Assembly (NCBI GenBank): GCA_009760855.2
Contig: WPIO01000045.1
Coordinates: 2,187,501-2,249,500 of the forward strand
Direction: 5' to 3'
Source: Cristatella mucedo
Lineage: Eukaryota > Bryozoa > Phylactolaemata > Cristatellidae
Length of the DNA: 62,000 nt
Both the position numbers and the translations under genes were made by a program. The stretch's first letter is position 1, and every line of letters begins with the position of its first letter. The notes under the pieces were generated by a model that did not search any database, was not told the origin of the DNA, and saw only the letters and a program-made list of their open reading frames with translations. Shown one piece after another: positions 22,646-34,150 of this stretch.

Positions 22646-24723
22646 CTAGCCTATAGAATGTGATGGAGCAGCCTCTGCATATGCGATTAGTGACTGTACG
22701 ACCTCTCCTTGAGAAGTCAGTTAAGTTGGCTGTCAGTGAATCTGCAGCAGTTGCAAGCGATTGCACATGATCAGAAGTCGGCCCTCATGGGCACTTGATC
22801 CGAGGGAGTCAGGTTAATCTTGCTCTGTTTGTGGCTCTGTGTGTCGATTTGCACTTCAAGTTAACCACAGACCTTGAAAGCTGGGAGCCACTTTCTTTTT
22901 GGTTCAGCAGATAATATGCCAACCATTTACCAGTTCCTACCCCCTGTCGTCATGAGCTGTCCAGATGTGGTTTAGTTGCTTGCTTGGCAAGGGAGAGACA
23001 GCTTGGAAGTGCTGGCATCCTGCCCCCTATTCTAAATCCACAGTGCTTGCTTATTGCTAGTCAATAGTTAGTAAGTAGTAGGCTGCCTCACGAGACTGGC
23101 ATGGTTCGAATTGAAAGTACTTCAGCAGAGTGCATGCAGCCGTAATCTTCATCCCTTGCACATGCGACCATGCAGCCGGGCAGCTGGGCTTAGTTGCCGG
23201 TAGGGTATCAGATGAAGGGCCTGCCCCTACCCCCCGAACGGAATTCAGGGTTTTGCATAAGATCTACTCAGGGTCAGGATTCAGAAACCTTGGGCGATTC
23301 GTTGGTCTGCCAATGCAGCTACGTAGCCAGAGTGGACTTGACTAAGCTGGCTATTACAGCAGTGTAGGTAGGTGGTACGGTCCTACCATCCAAGCGTAGG
23401 CTGTCGTCGCCTTGTGTCAGCAGCTGAATCGTTGCCCGGAGAACCGCTCTCGTGCGCTGGCTATGCAGGACTGGCACCAGTAGCAGCGTTGCTTGGCCCA
23501 GCCGTCCCGGGCCCTCCGCCAGTAGACACCAGCCTGCACCAGATGGACTTGCTGTTTGCTTCACCCCGAAAGAGGGTCGCATATGCCGTTTGCCAATGAT
23601 TGGCCTGCTGTCGTCGCCAGGGTGCATGCTAGCTTGCAGCACACTCAGGTGGAGCAACAGGTGACCTCTAATCCAGTTGTCAGCAGGAGTTGTCTCTTGC
23701 ACCCAAGTGAGCCGTAGCTGCTGCACCGGATGTGCTGTCGGTGTGAGCAGGCAGGCTGGATCTCGGCTAGGCAAGGCTCCCTCGAAGATGGGGGGGGGGG
23801 TGGAAGAGGCCGTGAAGGGTCCTCTTTGTCCCTGCTGCAGCCTGCCTTGCTGCCACCGACAGCCACTGCTTTATTTAGAGCTGCTGGCCTGGCAGCTTCC
23901 TATAGATGCCGGCTGTGTTGCCGGGGGGGGGGGCTGCTGGCAAGGTCTCTGAAGTCAGCAATGCTCACCTGGGGAAGTCGAAGGGCTTGCTTGCCCAGGC
24001 CTCAGCTAGGGCCGATTAGGACCTGGCTGCTGCCACTATTAGGCCCGGCTGTTAGATAGCCAACTTGATGTGGCCATAGAAAAGCACAGGGCCTGCTGCT
24101 GCTGCTGCCTGGTGTTCCTGCGAAGCAGCTGCCCGACTCTGGTGCTGAGCCAAAAGCCCGATTGCCATCTCGGTGAGCATGCTCCCACTTTGCTAGCTAC
24201 ACTATCTGAGCTACGGGGGGGGGGGGGGGGCTCCCCCTACTGCGGGGCTTTGACCTGAGCTGCCCGCTGTTCCTCTTGCGGGTCTTGGCGCCCAAATGGA
24301 AATCCTGGCCCTGTCACTGGCTAGCTACCTCTCCCTTCCACTCCTACACCCTTGTTAGCATCCACCCACCTTTCGGCCCTGCTCCTGTCCACACAGGGCC
24401 TTTTTCTGCCTATGATCTGATTGGTTTTGATCCGTCCATCTGGTGTCGATGTGGCACAAATACAGACACGGTGCACCGATGGTTTCATTCCAATGGAACC
24501 GTGCTCCCAAGCCAGTGATGAATGAACCTTGGACATTGCTGTAGTTAGTTAATGGCCTCGGAGCCACTGGTTGCTTTCTAGCAGGAACGAATTGCGGAGG
24601 AAGATTTGCTGACCATTTCAACTGAATTCAGCAACTGCCTCATTAATGTGTAGGTCTAACGTGTCGTTTGGCATGCAGGAGTGCTTTCTCGGTTACATGC
24701 CTGTTCAGGCATCATATATCCTA
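22646..24723. other. Unique sequence with C/G homopolymers
   Basis: No supported exon. G runs occur near 23790-23800, 23919-23931 and 24217-24231. The frame at 23319-23774 (minus) and similar ones have no domain or splice-site support. Confidence 0.35.
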
Positions 24724-25836
24724 AGCACAATCTAGGCTTTCACTTGTCTGCGGATGACACTGAGTTGTACCTTTGCTTTGATCCCTCCCAGCCTTCGAGC
24801 ACCTGAAATTCTCTCACCTCACTTGCTGCATGTATTGATGACATCCACACATGGGTGGCAGCAAATTTTCTAAAACTAAACGATGATAAAACTAACTTAC
24901 TAGTTTTGGGCAAACCCAGTGTGATTCACAAATTGGAAAGGCTGAAGCTCAAAATTAGCTCAGCCAGCATATCTCCTGTTGAATCAGCTCGAAATCTAGG
25001 TGTCATATTCCAAAGCGACCTCTCGTTAGACGACCATATCAGCTCCACAGTCAAATCTACCTATTTTCAGCTTCACAGCAGTGCTAAAATTCGGGCTTGT
25101 TTAGGTAAGGATATCACGTCCAAGTTGTTCCATGCATTCGTGACATCCCGTCTCGATTTCTGCAACTCAATGCTTACTGGCCTACCAGCATGTGCTGTCA
25201 GGCGATTGCAGCTGGTGCAAAACTCTGCAGCTAGGCTTGTCTGTCGTGAACGTCGCAGTTGCCACATCACACCACTTCTCGCCGACCTGCACTGGCTACC
25301 AGTCAAGCAACAGATTGACTTCAAGGTTTTGTCGCTCACTTTTAGGTCACTTCATTCTTTGGCTCCAGCCTATCTCTCAGATATACTCCCCCATCAGGCC
25401 AAGCATCGTACCGCCCGCTTTTCGGAATCCAACAGTCTAGAAATACCTCGTACAAACCTCAAATCCTTTGGAGACCGTGCATTTAGTTCGTATGTTCCCA
25501 AAGCCTGGAACTCCCTCCCGACGTGCGTCAGACCATCTCCTGACCACATTTAAAAAGAACTTAAAAACACCTATTTAGGACAGCATTTAGTGGGTCCCTG
25601 TGATTCGTCCTTGATGTGCTTATGCATGCTGACATTGTGCATGCTGCCACTAACCACACTTGCATGCTGACCCTGTGAATGTCATCCCTTACCATGTTAT
25701 TAATTTTGTTTGTTTATCAAGCATGATATTACTCACCATTCAATTGCATTTCCCTTTGCAGCAAATGTAAAGCGCCCAGAGAGAGATTGAGTTCTCTGAG
25801 GGTGCTTTTCCAAGTGCATTATTAGTATTATTATTA
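24724..25836 (+). mobile_element. LINE-A copy 11, 5'-truncated, best-preserved C-terminus
   Basis: Starts just before FYADD (here CACTTGTCTGCGGATGAC, so Y is lost). A frame of 232 codons at 24855-25553 then covers [71 protein letters not shown] and [15 protein letters not shown] small deletion near 25540 removes part of the LTTFKKNLK end. The 3' UTR, tail hairpin and TTATTAGTATTATTATTA follow. It is immediately followed by SINE-1 in the opposite orientation. Confidence 0.9.
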
Positions 25837-25955
25837 ATTTATATTGTCCGAAGAGAACTCATTCTCTATCCAGACGCTTTACGTATTCTTCGGGGATCAT
25901 GCCCACGATCTTGATCGCTAAAGTTGAGCACCTTATCGCTAGGTCAAACTATGAT
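25837..25955 (-). mobile_element. SINE-1 copy, minus strand, diverged
   Basis: The tail (AATTTATATTGTCCGAAGAG, CATTCTCTATCCAGACGC) directly follows the LINE-A TTA tail. The B-box region is GATCATGCCCACGATC, and GAGCACCTTATCGCTAGGTC is the complementary A-box region. Confidence 0.62.
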
Positions 25956-26103
25956 AATTGGCTCTTGGCAAGCAAGCCTAGCTATGGAGTGCTTTACTAT
26001 GGGCAAGTCCTGTGCCACCAGTCCACTAGGGCTGGGAACAGGCCACCAGGCTTTGGGCACCCCTCCCTAGATGTCAACTACTTACTGTCACCCCGAAGGA
26101 CTT

Positions 26104-26175
26104 TGCAGTATGAGGTAATAAAAATGATAATTTATTTATCACCGAAAAATAACTTAATCTCTAGTTAGATCTATT
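26104..26175 (-). mobile_element. LINE-A/SINE-1 type tail fragment
   Basis: AATGATAATTTATTTATCAC then AATAACTTAATCTCTAGTTA resembles the minus-strand tail; no head or coding part is visible. Confidence 0.4.
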
Positions 26176-26229
26176 AAGATTCTCTATAAGATTATCGGTA
26201 AGCACCTTGTAGCACACATTGAAAAGCAC

Positions 26230-27790
26230 GTATTGTCAAGTTTCAGTCTAAGAGTCAGGCGACACAACTCCACTGAAACCGTTCTCCCCCTGTGTAATCA
26301 ATGATATCCTATGCAGCACTGATGACGGAAATAACTTCGTCATTGCCCTGCTAAATCTATCAGCTGCGTTTGACACTATGGATCTCCATATACTACCTAA
26401 GCACTTGAGAACAAGGATCGGTCTGGCAGACGAGGCACTGGCATGGTTCAAGCGTCCGATCTTGATTTAATCTGTGTCATATGGAGTCAGGTCTCATCCA
26501 CCAGACCAGCTTCCCATGGAGTCCCACAAGGGTCCGTCCTCGGTTCTTCTCTGTTCTTACTGGGCCGTGATAGCCCAAGAGGTAAGGTGCTTGCTCTTTC
26601 ACGACCGAGTTCATGGGTCCGAATCCTGCAGTTGGGTGAGCCTTTATTGTCAACTGCAAGTGATAGCCGATAAGCCTCTTCTGCCTCCATTCAAATGAGT
26701 CTACTGAATCAGCTAAGATTTTTTCTTTATTCATACTTCCCCTCTGGGAAAAGTGATTCCGGCCCATGGAATTAGCCATCACTTTTATGCTGGTGTTAAG
26801 TTGTTGTATTTGTCGTTAAGACCATCGGAATCTGCTGCAGTGACTAATTAACTGAATGTTTGCCTTGCAGACTTTTTGATCCTGGAAGTCAGCCAATTTC
26901 CTTAAGCTAGACGACTATAAAATGAACTAGTAATATTAGGACACCTCAAGCTTCTGGCTGGACTTGGATGCTTTGCTTTTCTCTTAGGTGATCATGTTGT
27001 GCAACCTTTGCCATGCACTCAGAATTTTGGTGTTCTCTATGAAAATTACCTTAATTAGAAGAGTTTCCTTTAGAAGATTGCCTCCACAACTTGGCGTCAT
27101 GTCTGATGTAAATCTAACAGTAGGGACTATGTACCACTTTGGCTTGAAAAAATTTAGCTCCCTGGTTCTGTCTAGGCTGGTTTATCGAAATTTCCCTTTG
27201 GCCGGGTTGACAAAAATGCCGTTAGGCCACTGAAACTGGTGATGGATACAATGAATACAAGAATAAAAGCAAGGCTAGTAACAAATACCAAGGTTTCGGC
27301 CATATGTCTCCTTTGCTGAACGAGCTGCGATTGCTCCCAGTTGATTAACGGATTAAAAGTGAAGTTAATATCCTTACCCTCAAGGCCTGCCATAGCTTAG
27401 CTCCGTCATACCAAGGTGAAAAGCCGAGTCTGTTTCAGCCTCCTCGTGACCTCAGGTCCTCTGTGGACAAGAAATGAGCTATTCCGTTCCTAGGCTTAGC
27501 TTAAAGACAGTGAGGCCAGTTCGCATCAGCTTTTGCACTGCCGGTCCTATATGGGAACTCCTACCACAGTTCGTATGCAACGTCTAATCTCCTTCTTCCG
27601 GCCGTCGCACATCCTTTCCAGCCAATATGAACTGCTACTTCCATGCTAGCCACTTCCTTGAGTGGCCTCCCGACTCGGTTATGTTTCTCACTTTCTCTTT
27701 CTTGGGTGAGATAAAGTCTGTTGGCCATGGACTGCTACCGAAAGCCGCTCAGGCTTTGAGCTTGCTGTAGAAAATTTTCCTTTGTGACCC
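26230..27790 (+). mobile_element. LINE-B copy, old, interrupted by SINE-2
   Basis: Many-frame remnants of LINE-B RT in order: ACTCCACTGAAACC (the HSTE block) near 26269, ATCAGCTGCGTTTGACACTA (SAAFDT), GATCGGTCTGGCAGACGAGG (IGLADE), GGAGTCCCACAAGGGTC (GVPQGS). After the SINE-2 copy come the PLGK / AHGI.HHFYA blocks (about 26745-26800), then RT C-terminal pieces (CCTGGTTCTGTCTAGGC, GAACGAGCTGCGATTGC) and a decayed 3' UTR. Stops and indels are throughout. It is clearly older than LINE-B copy 1. Confidence 0.78.
26561..26735 (+). mobile_element. SINE-2 copy nested in LINE-B
   Basis: GGCCGTGATAGCCCAAGAGG starts the element. The A-box region is GAGGTAAGGTGCTTGCTC and the B-box region is GTTCATGGGTCCGAATCCTG. 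The body is GAGCCTTTATTGTCAACTG and the end is GTCTACTGAATCAGCTAAG. It lies between the LINE-B codons for LFSV/LF and the PLGKVI block, so it inserted after that LINE-B copy. Confidence 0.8.
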
Positions 27791-27844
27791 CCACTTAGTC
27801 TTTGTGGCTTTTACAGTTATAGATGGAGATTCATCACGTAGCAA

Positions 27845-27940
27845 GATATTACATATATATCGCAGGGCTCGAACCACTCACTGCCTCGGTGGTCGAAGGC
27901 GTGAACCTTGTTCCTGGGCTCAACCAGAACGGGTATCCCA
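27845..27940 (-). mobile_element. SINE-1 head fragment, minus strand
   Basis: GCAGGGCTCGAACCACTCAC is the complementary B-box region, and GGCGTGAACCTTGTTCCTGG the decayed A-box region. It ends just before the left arm of the 330-bp inverted repeat. Confidence 0.5.
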
Positions 27941-27948
27941 GGGTTCTG

Positions 27949-28278
27949 GCATGCCTAAACACACATTCACGGGACTGAGAAAAAGTTGTAACAATCGGGT
28001 GGGTTTTTAGCTCCGTTTTATAAATCATCAAGTCAGGTGTCAGTTGGTCATCAGTTCCAGCCTTTACGACCACACGAACTAAAGAAAGACGGGGACCTAC
28101 AAAGGATTTAAGTTTGGCTGGAGTCGTGGCAAAACGATTTCAGTTAAGAGCAATGGGTAGACCAATGGGAAGCTTGATTGGGAGGTATAAGGGATAGTTA
28201 CCAAGGAGCAACAATGAAGGGAACCTAAATGAATGGCATTACCTTAAAGGCAATAACGTGCTTGATGGGAAGCCAGTG
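27949..28278 (-). repeat. 330-bp perfect inverted repeat, left arm
   Basis: From GCATGCCTAAACACACATTC to ATGGGAAGCCAGTG. It is the exact reverse complement, base for base by eye, of 28754-29083. It consists of LINE-A C-terminal and 3' sequence in antisense. Immediately to its right the sense LINE-A sequence starts at the LFTVYT codons. Confidence 0.95.
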
Positions 28279-29285
28279 CTTTTCACAGTTTATACTATCC
28301 TCTTTGTCGAACGAATCACCAAACAGTGTGTCGAGTTTTGATTTTAATGCGTATAGCACATAGCTGTACCTGTACTTTGATCCATCTTTTCTTCCAGCTC
28401 GTCGAATTCTCTCAACTCCCTTGCAGCAGGTATGGTTGACTTTTGCACGTGGATGGCAGCAAAAGTTCTCAAATTTTAAATCACATTTCACTAGACGACC
28501 ACATTCGCTCCACTTTAAGTCAACCAGCCAACGTTCAGCTACTTAGCATTGTAAACATTTAGGCTTGCTCAAATCAGGATAAGGAAGCCCTGCTGGTCGT
28601 ATACATGTGTGACATCCCATTTATACATCAGATAAAAACACTACTTGCAGGTCTTCCTGCCTATGCAATGATGCTATGCTTGCACAACTCTGAAATTAGG
28701 CTCGCCAGTCGTGAAAGTGCAATTTCAACATACTACTTAAGCTCACCTACCGACACTGGCTTCCCATCAAGCACGTTATTGCCTTTAAGGTAATGCCATT
28801 CATTTAGGTTCCCTTCATTGTTGCTCCTTGGTAACTATCCCTTATACCTCCCAATCAAGCTTCCCATTGGTCTACCCATTGCTCTTAACTGAAATCGTTT
28901 TGCCACGACTCCAGCCAAACTTAAATCCTTTGTAGGTCCCCGTCTTTCTTTAGTTCGTGTGGTCGTAAAGGCTGGAACTGATGACCAACTGACACCTGAC
29001 TTGATGATTTATAAAACGGAGCTAAAAACCCACCCGATTGTTACAACTTTTTCTCAGTCCCGTGAATGTGTGTTTAGGCATGCTGAAGTCGTATGTTATC
29101 GCCTCAAGTGCAACAACTAGTATCGCTACTAATTTGTACCATGCACAGAGAGCCGATTATTCATTTCTAATCAACAAGCATGCTTCCTTTCCAGTAGATA
29201 TAGTGTCGTGAGAGAGATTTAGTTCTCTTAGTGCACTAGGCACTTGTTAATTACTATTGTTATTATTATTATTATTGTTATTATT
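28279..29285 (+). mobile_element. LINE-A copy 12, diverged, with an inverted 5' end
   Basis: Sense LINE-A starts at CTTTTCACAGTTTATACT (LFTVYT). It passes a decayed YADD region and the Leu-Tyr-Leu-Tyr-Phe-Asp block, AACTCCCTTGCAGC and CACTAGACGACCACATTCGC (LDDHIR). It continues through the CHITPLL-equivalent region, a variant C-terminus (28754-29083, duplicated in inverse at 27949-28278), then the 3' UTR and a tail ending in TTATTATTATTATTGTTATT. It differs strongly from other LINE-A copies and has no long frame. The arrangement, an antisense block joined to a sense 3' block, is what twin priming produces, except that here the two blocks overlap. Confidence 0.78.
28754..29083 (+). repeat. 330-bp perfect inverted repeat, right arm
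   Basis: From CACTGGCTTCCCATCAAG to GTGTTTAGGCATGC, in the sense orientation of LINE-A copy 12. It pairs with 27949-28278 across a 475-bp spacer. Confidence 0.95.
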
Positions 29286-30036
29286 GGATGTAGCCAACTG
29301 GCTAGTCAGGACACTTGGCAGCCCAGCTTGCCATCCCAGCTTGCCATGTCCCCACTTGCTATGATTGGCAGCCTGTAGCAAGGCCTACATCTAGCTCATC
29401 CTTGGCTCAGTCTAACTGTACCCTACTGGTGTTGTTATGTCCTAAATGGCAAGTGACTGCCTGTCGACCCTTTAATGTGCAAGCCATTAGTCAAGGTGAC
29501 CCCAGTTAGTGGGCTGAGCTGCCCAAGTTGTGCACTCCATCCATCAGCTGCTCAGTCATGGACTCAGCCGGTAACTATGACGTTGGTGGTGGTAGGGCTG
29601 GCCCAGGCTCAGTGTGGATCCAAGCTGTCTCTGGCAGCTGCAGGAGTTGATGCTGCTATGGCTGTGGTTCTAAATGCACGAAGCTATGTTCGTCACTGGA
29701 GCTCATTGGAGTGGTAGCTGCCTGCTAGAGAATCCTAAGGAGTTCAGGTAGGAAAAGAGAACTTAGCAGTCGTAGGCAAACCTGTACCTGCAATGTCCCC
29801 CATTCGTGCATAAGCCCAGGCCGTCAGATGCCAGGCGTTCCAGCAGCAGCAGCTGCCGGGTGGCAGTGTGGGCACGATCTCATTTAGTTGCATCTCCGAG
29901 AAAATGGTCGTCACCAGTAACTGCTGTAAACCTGCTGGAGCAGGCAAAGTCGTTTCGAACGCGGCTTCTAGCCTGCCACTTTCTTTGGGAAGGGATGACC
30001 ACTGCCCGGCCTGCTTATGAGTTGCCGAAGTTTGAG

Positions 30037-30040
<4 letters not shown>
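29286..30040. other. Unique sequence, nothing recognised
   Basis: No supported exon or repeat family; several short frames without domains. Confidence 0.35.

Positions 30041-30117
<77 letters not shown>
30041..30117. repeat. (GA)n microsatellite
   Basis: About 38 perfect GA units. Confidence 0.97.
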
Positions 30118-30120
<3 letters not shown>

Positions 30121-30269
30121 TAGCTAGCTAGCTAGGACCCGATTTCTTAAACTTTTTATCGGCATGAGTGCAGACAGCTGCCTCTGCTGTCTGTTCGACA
30201 GGTTCAAGTGTTGCTGGTAGCCCGACTTGAGAGAAAGGGAGAGAGATAAAAGAGGAAAAAAGAGAGGAA

Positions 30270-30275
<6 letters not shown>

Positions 30276-30346
<71 letters not shown>
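30276..30346. repeat. (GA)n microsatellite
   Basis: About 35 GA units preceded by a purine-rich lead-in from 30230. Confidence 0.97.
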
Positions 30347-30348
<2 letters not shown>

Positions 30349-31880
30349 CTTACCATCAACTGTAGCCAGCCGGCTCAGAGAGCAGCAGATTCAGCTGCTG
30401 CAGCATCTGCACCATCTGCTTAGCTCGGCGATTGCCTGTTGTGCACCGGATGGCTGCTACAAAGTCGCAGCCACCGGCTCTGTGGCACCTCCGGCAGGAG
30501 CTTGACATGCCATGCATCTGGTCTGCTTGCCGAATTTTCGGAAGCGTCGGCAGTCGTTCCCAGGCTTGCTTTTGGCTATAAGAGTGAACTGGACGTAATG
30601 AGTGACAGGTCCAGACCGAGGGATCGATCAGCCGTGCCTTCGAATCTTAAATCATTTTTCGTCATGTGGCTGTGCCTATGGCAGGGCTTGCCGAACACTC
30701 TTGCCTATGACTACTGGCTGCTTTGTAAGAAGGTCGAGGTGACCAACTTTTTCTAGCAGGAAGCTCGTGGGTCCAGATTCTGTGCAGTCACTTTATTAAT
30801 GGTATTTGCTAGGTAGGCTAGTTGGACCTGAAGGTTCTGTGAAAGCAAGCCAGCTGGTCATGCCACCTACAAGTAGCAGGCTGACAGGCCGGCCTGTGAG
30901 GTCACCTGGCAGTCCGGATTGAGAAGGCACACCCTGGTAGTAGCTCCGAAGCTGCAGCAGCAGCAGCCCGTGGAAGCTCTGCAGCAACCTCGGCAGCCCG
31001 TGGTAGCTCTGCAGTAGGTGCTGGAAGGAGGCTGCTTGGAGGGATGGAAGCAGGTGGTGGCAGGGAGCTTGGTTTTCCAAGCGTTCTGGCCCTCTGGTAA
31101 CAGCTGCCCAGCCCTCCTGAGATTAGTTCCTGTCTTGAAGAGACTATTGGCTCCTTACCTTTGGTGCTATTCTTAGCTCTCTTTAGTGCAGTGGTGGGGC
31201 AGTCAGTGCCAGTGCCAATGCTGGGAGCCTGCAGCTGGCTGCTGCCTGGGGGTGCTGCTTCGACCTCTCGTTGGCTGCTGCTACTGCTGCCACCATCGCC
31301 AGCAGCATTTGCCGCTAGCGATGGTGGCAGCAGCAACGAGCTTCGAACTCTTTTATTGGGCCACCGAGAGTGGGCTGCCATAGCCAGCCACCTTAAGATT
31401 TTCACAGTCTAAAGAGTGGCTTAGTTTCAGGACCCATCATCGAAATTTAACTCTGCAACCCGTTGTTGTGACTGGCATCGCGAAAGGTTAGGCTTCTGAC
31501 ACTGCCGACATATAGGGTCGCGCACAGTGGAGCGCTGGCACTTTGGCACAGGCATGCGAGCGAGTGCCCGAGCACAAGCACCGATCCCTTAGATTGTGTC
31601 GGATACGGAAAGAGGGAGCTCGCTTAGACACAGGAGATATTTCTGTCGCACCTGCTCGAAAAAGTTAGTAGTAGTAACACTAATAATATTGATGGGAGGA
31701 ATCGGCATGATATGTATCATTCAAAATCACTTGTGCTAGGATATTTGGCTGTAGGCATCTCCACACGTCGTTTTTGGCAGTAATCCAGTTAAAGTTTTGG
31801 GATCGCTCCAAGTATTATTTGAGGTTGGGTATAAGTTGTTAAAGGTGTTCGATGTTACAGATATTTTCAATTTAAATACT
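30347..31880. other. Unique sequence, possible SINE-2 relic
   Basis: CTG/CAG-rich DNA without a supported gene. Around 30730-30830, GAAGCTCGTGGGTCCAGATT and CACTTTATTAATGG faintly match the SINE-2 B-box and body. The 167-codon minus-strand frame at 30902-31405 is low-complexity Ser/Ala/Pro and has no domain. Confidence 0.35.
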
Positions 31881-31885
31881 TTTTT

Positions 31886-31966
31886 GGATCTTTTGTAAAG
31901 TGTCAACGGATAGATTAGGTTCTCCGGTGGTGCTTTACAAATGCACTGTTGTTATGGTTATTATGC
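31886..31966 (+). mobile_element. LINE-A/SINE-1 type tail fragment
   Basis: TTTTGTAAAGTGTCAACGGA, TAGGTTCTCCGGTGGTGCTT and TACAAATGCACTGTTGTTAT: a diverged tail joined directly to the 5' end of LINE-B copy 2. Confidence 0.55.
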
Positions 31967-32925
31967 CGGAAAACTTCTTGTCTGACGATGACGATAAAAC
32001 CGAACTGCTGCTCATAGGACACCCTAAGTGTATGGCTGGATTAAAAGGCTTTGCTCTTCTAATTGGTGATGCTGTTGTGCGACCATCACCACGTGTCCGA
32101 AATTTAGGTGTCGCTTTCGACAGCTGCCTAAATTTTAAAAGCTTCATTCAGAAGACTGCTTCTACAGCTAGCCATCACGTCCGATCCCTATCCAAGATCA
32201 GGAGCTGTCTTCCACAGTGGCTTGCAAAAAATTTAACTAGCTCGTTCTGTCTCGGCTTGATTATTGTAATTTCCTTTGGTTGGGCTACCAAAGAAAGATA
32301 CTAGGCCACTGCAGCGGACTTTGAATATGGTTGCAAGGCTAGTCTTCAAGTCCCAGAAGTTTGAGCACGTGTCTCATCTGCTAACAGAGCTAAGATGGAT
32401 GCCGGTTGAGCAACGGATTCAGAGCAGGGTTCGTACGCTGACCCACAAGGCCCGACACGGCTTGGCTCCTTCGTACCTAGCTGAACTGCTGCATCAGTTT
32501 CAGCCTGTTCGCGCCCTCAGGTCCTGTGTGGACAATAAATTAGCTGTTTCATTCCTCCGCTTAAAGACCGTTGGCGACAGAAGCTTTAGCTCTGCAGGTC
32601 CTAGACTGTGGAACTCGCTTCCACAATTCTTGTGCAAACGGCAACTACTCTGCTACTGCCGATTATGACTCATCCTTTTCAGCGGTTCTGAGCTGCTACT
32701 TCCATGCAACTTCCATGCTACTCACTGCATCAACTGCTCACCTGACTCTGCTATGCTTCCCACTTTCTCTTTGTTTCGTGAGACGAAGTCTGTTGGCTAC
32801 CGAATGCATACCGAAAGCAGCTTAGGCTGTGCGTGGGCTATGCAAACACTCCTGCGTAACACCAACATAATCTCTAATGACTTTGTGGAGTTGCAGACGG
32901 TGATACACACGTTATTGGTTTCTGA
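31967..32925 (+). mobile_element. LINE-B copy 2, 5'-truncated
   Basis: Begins at the ENFL/LSDDDDKTELLLIGHP codons and continues through RPSPRVRNLGVAFDSCLNF. A frameshift near 32265 follows. It resumes with FKSQKFEHVSHLLTELRWMP, APSYLAELLHQFQPVRALRS and AGPRLWNSLPQFLCK. The 3' UTR ends near 32925 with the CCTGCGTAACACC / GACTTTGTGGAGTTGC block. It is moderately young, with only one or two frame breaks. Confidence 0.87.
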
Positions 32926-33145
32926 AAGTTTGGATTTTATGGAAGCCCACACCCCTATGTTGAATTGCAATATAGAAGGAGCCAAGCCACAGCTAGCTAT
33001 GCCGGACAGGATTTTAACTATTATTTACTGTTTGACCATGAGCCACAGCAGCTTCTCTTGCAAAGATAGCACACGACTAGACTTACTAGATTTACAGAAT
33101 AACTTAGAGTTAAATATTGAGAGATTCCTCTTCTCAGTAAATTAT

Positions 33146-33275
33146 TTGTGAGCCGTGATGGTGCACAAGGTATTGCATTCTTTGTTGCTGCTGCAAGCTG
33201 TGGTTAAAGCTGTAGATAGATGCTCCTCTGTCGCTATACAAAAGAGGCCGTTGAATCAGCTATGAAATAAAAAAA
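33146..33275 (+). mobile_element. SINE-2 copy, internally deleted
   Basis: The start GTGAGCCGTGATGGTGCACA and the end CTCTGTCGCTATACAAAAGA / GTTGAATCAGCTATG match SINE-2. The B-box region is deleted or decayed. A short A-rich end follows. Confidence 0.65.
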
Positions 33276-33279
33276 TTGC

Positions 33280-33879
33280 TAAATCACCAAGTCACTAGGA
33301 ATCCGATGGCCAGTTTCCCAAGGTCATCGTTGATGGTGTGGTAGTCCTGAGCCTGGCCCTTCCATTGTCATGTGCACGGCAAGCCTCTCTCTGCCTGCGG
33401 TGCTACATTTGTTTGCAGCTTTCCTTTACATTGATTTCACCGTGTATCGCCAGGTTTCTGATGGCTGGGCGATTGAAACCAAGATTGAGCACTCCGGGGA
33501 AATGTGACCCAGCACTGACGTACCTTGCACGGCAGCTGAGCTAGCCCGGGCCTGGTGCTTGTGTGCTGCCAGATGTGCAGCCTGCCCACCATCCATCCCT
33601 GCCGATTCACAAGTTACACGCCTTGGCAGTCAATCAGGCTTAATAGGCCAAAGCTCCACTTATGCTATCCAACTTTGGCATGACCAGCTTGACAGCTAGC
33701 AAGAATATTCAAAGAAGTTGGCCAATAGCACCATGATGAGCAGGAGAAGTTGGCCAGCCCCCGAATCTTTATCTTGGATTGTGATGTTGGAAAGATCCAG
33801 GTCTTGGGCTAAAGCTGTAAAGTGTGCAATTCTTTAGTACTTGAAGCAAGCTGTGGGATAGCCGTTCCTGCTCTTCTAC
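33280..33879. other. Unique sequence, nothing recognised
   Basis: No supported exon or repeat. Confidence 0.35.
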
Positions 33880-34006
33880 CTGGTACCCTGGTTTGGCCTA
33901 GGTGTATGAAGCTCACCTTTAACAATTAAGGTCGTGAGCTGGAGCTGTGCTGCATATTTAAAGCACACGGATAGAGTGTAAGTTCTCTCAGGGCACTATA
34001 AAAATG

Positions 34007-34010
<4 letters not shown>
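33880..34010 (+). mobile_element. SINE-1 copy, diverged
   Basis: A decayed head, with AACAATTAAGGTCGTGAGCT, is followed by the tail AAAGCACACGGATAGAGTG and TTCTCTCAGGGCACTATAAA, ending AATGAATTAT and passing straight into an AT repeat. Confidence 0.55.

Positions 34011-34059
<49 letters not shown>
34009..34059. repeat. (AT)n microsatellite
   Basis: About 25 AT units grown from the 3' tail of the adjacent SINE-1. Confidence 0.95.
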
Positions 34060-34062
<3 letters not shown>

Positions 34063-34066
34063 CATA

Positions 34067-34150
34067 CATAAAGTTCCCAGAAAGGGATTTTAGTTCTCAC
34101 GGTGGTATACACCTGCTATTTTTTTTAAAGATTATATATATATATATATG
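34067..34150 (+). mobile_element. LINE-A/SINE-1 type tail fragment with short AT repeat
   Basis: CATAAAGTTCCCAGAAAGGG, TTTTAGTTCTCACGGTGG and TATACACCTGCTATT: a second, more diverged tail after the AT repeat, followed by a short TATATA run at 34135-34149. Confidence 0.5.
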
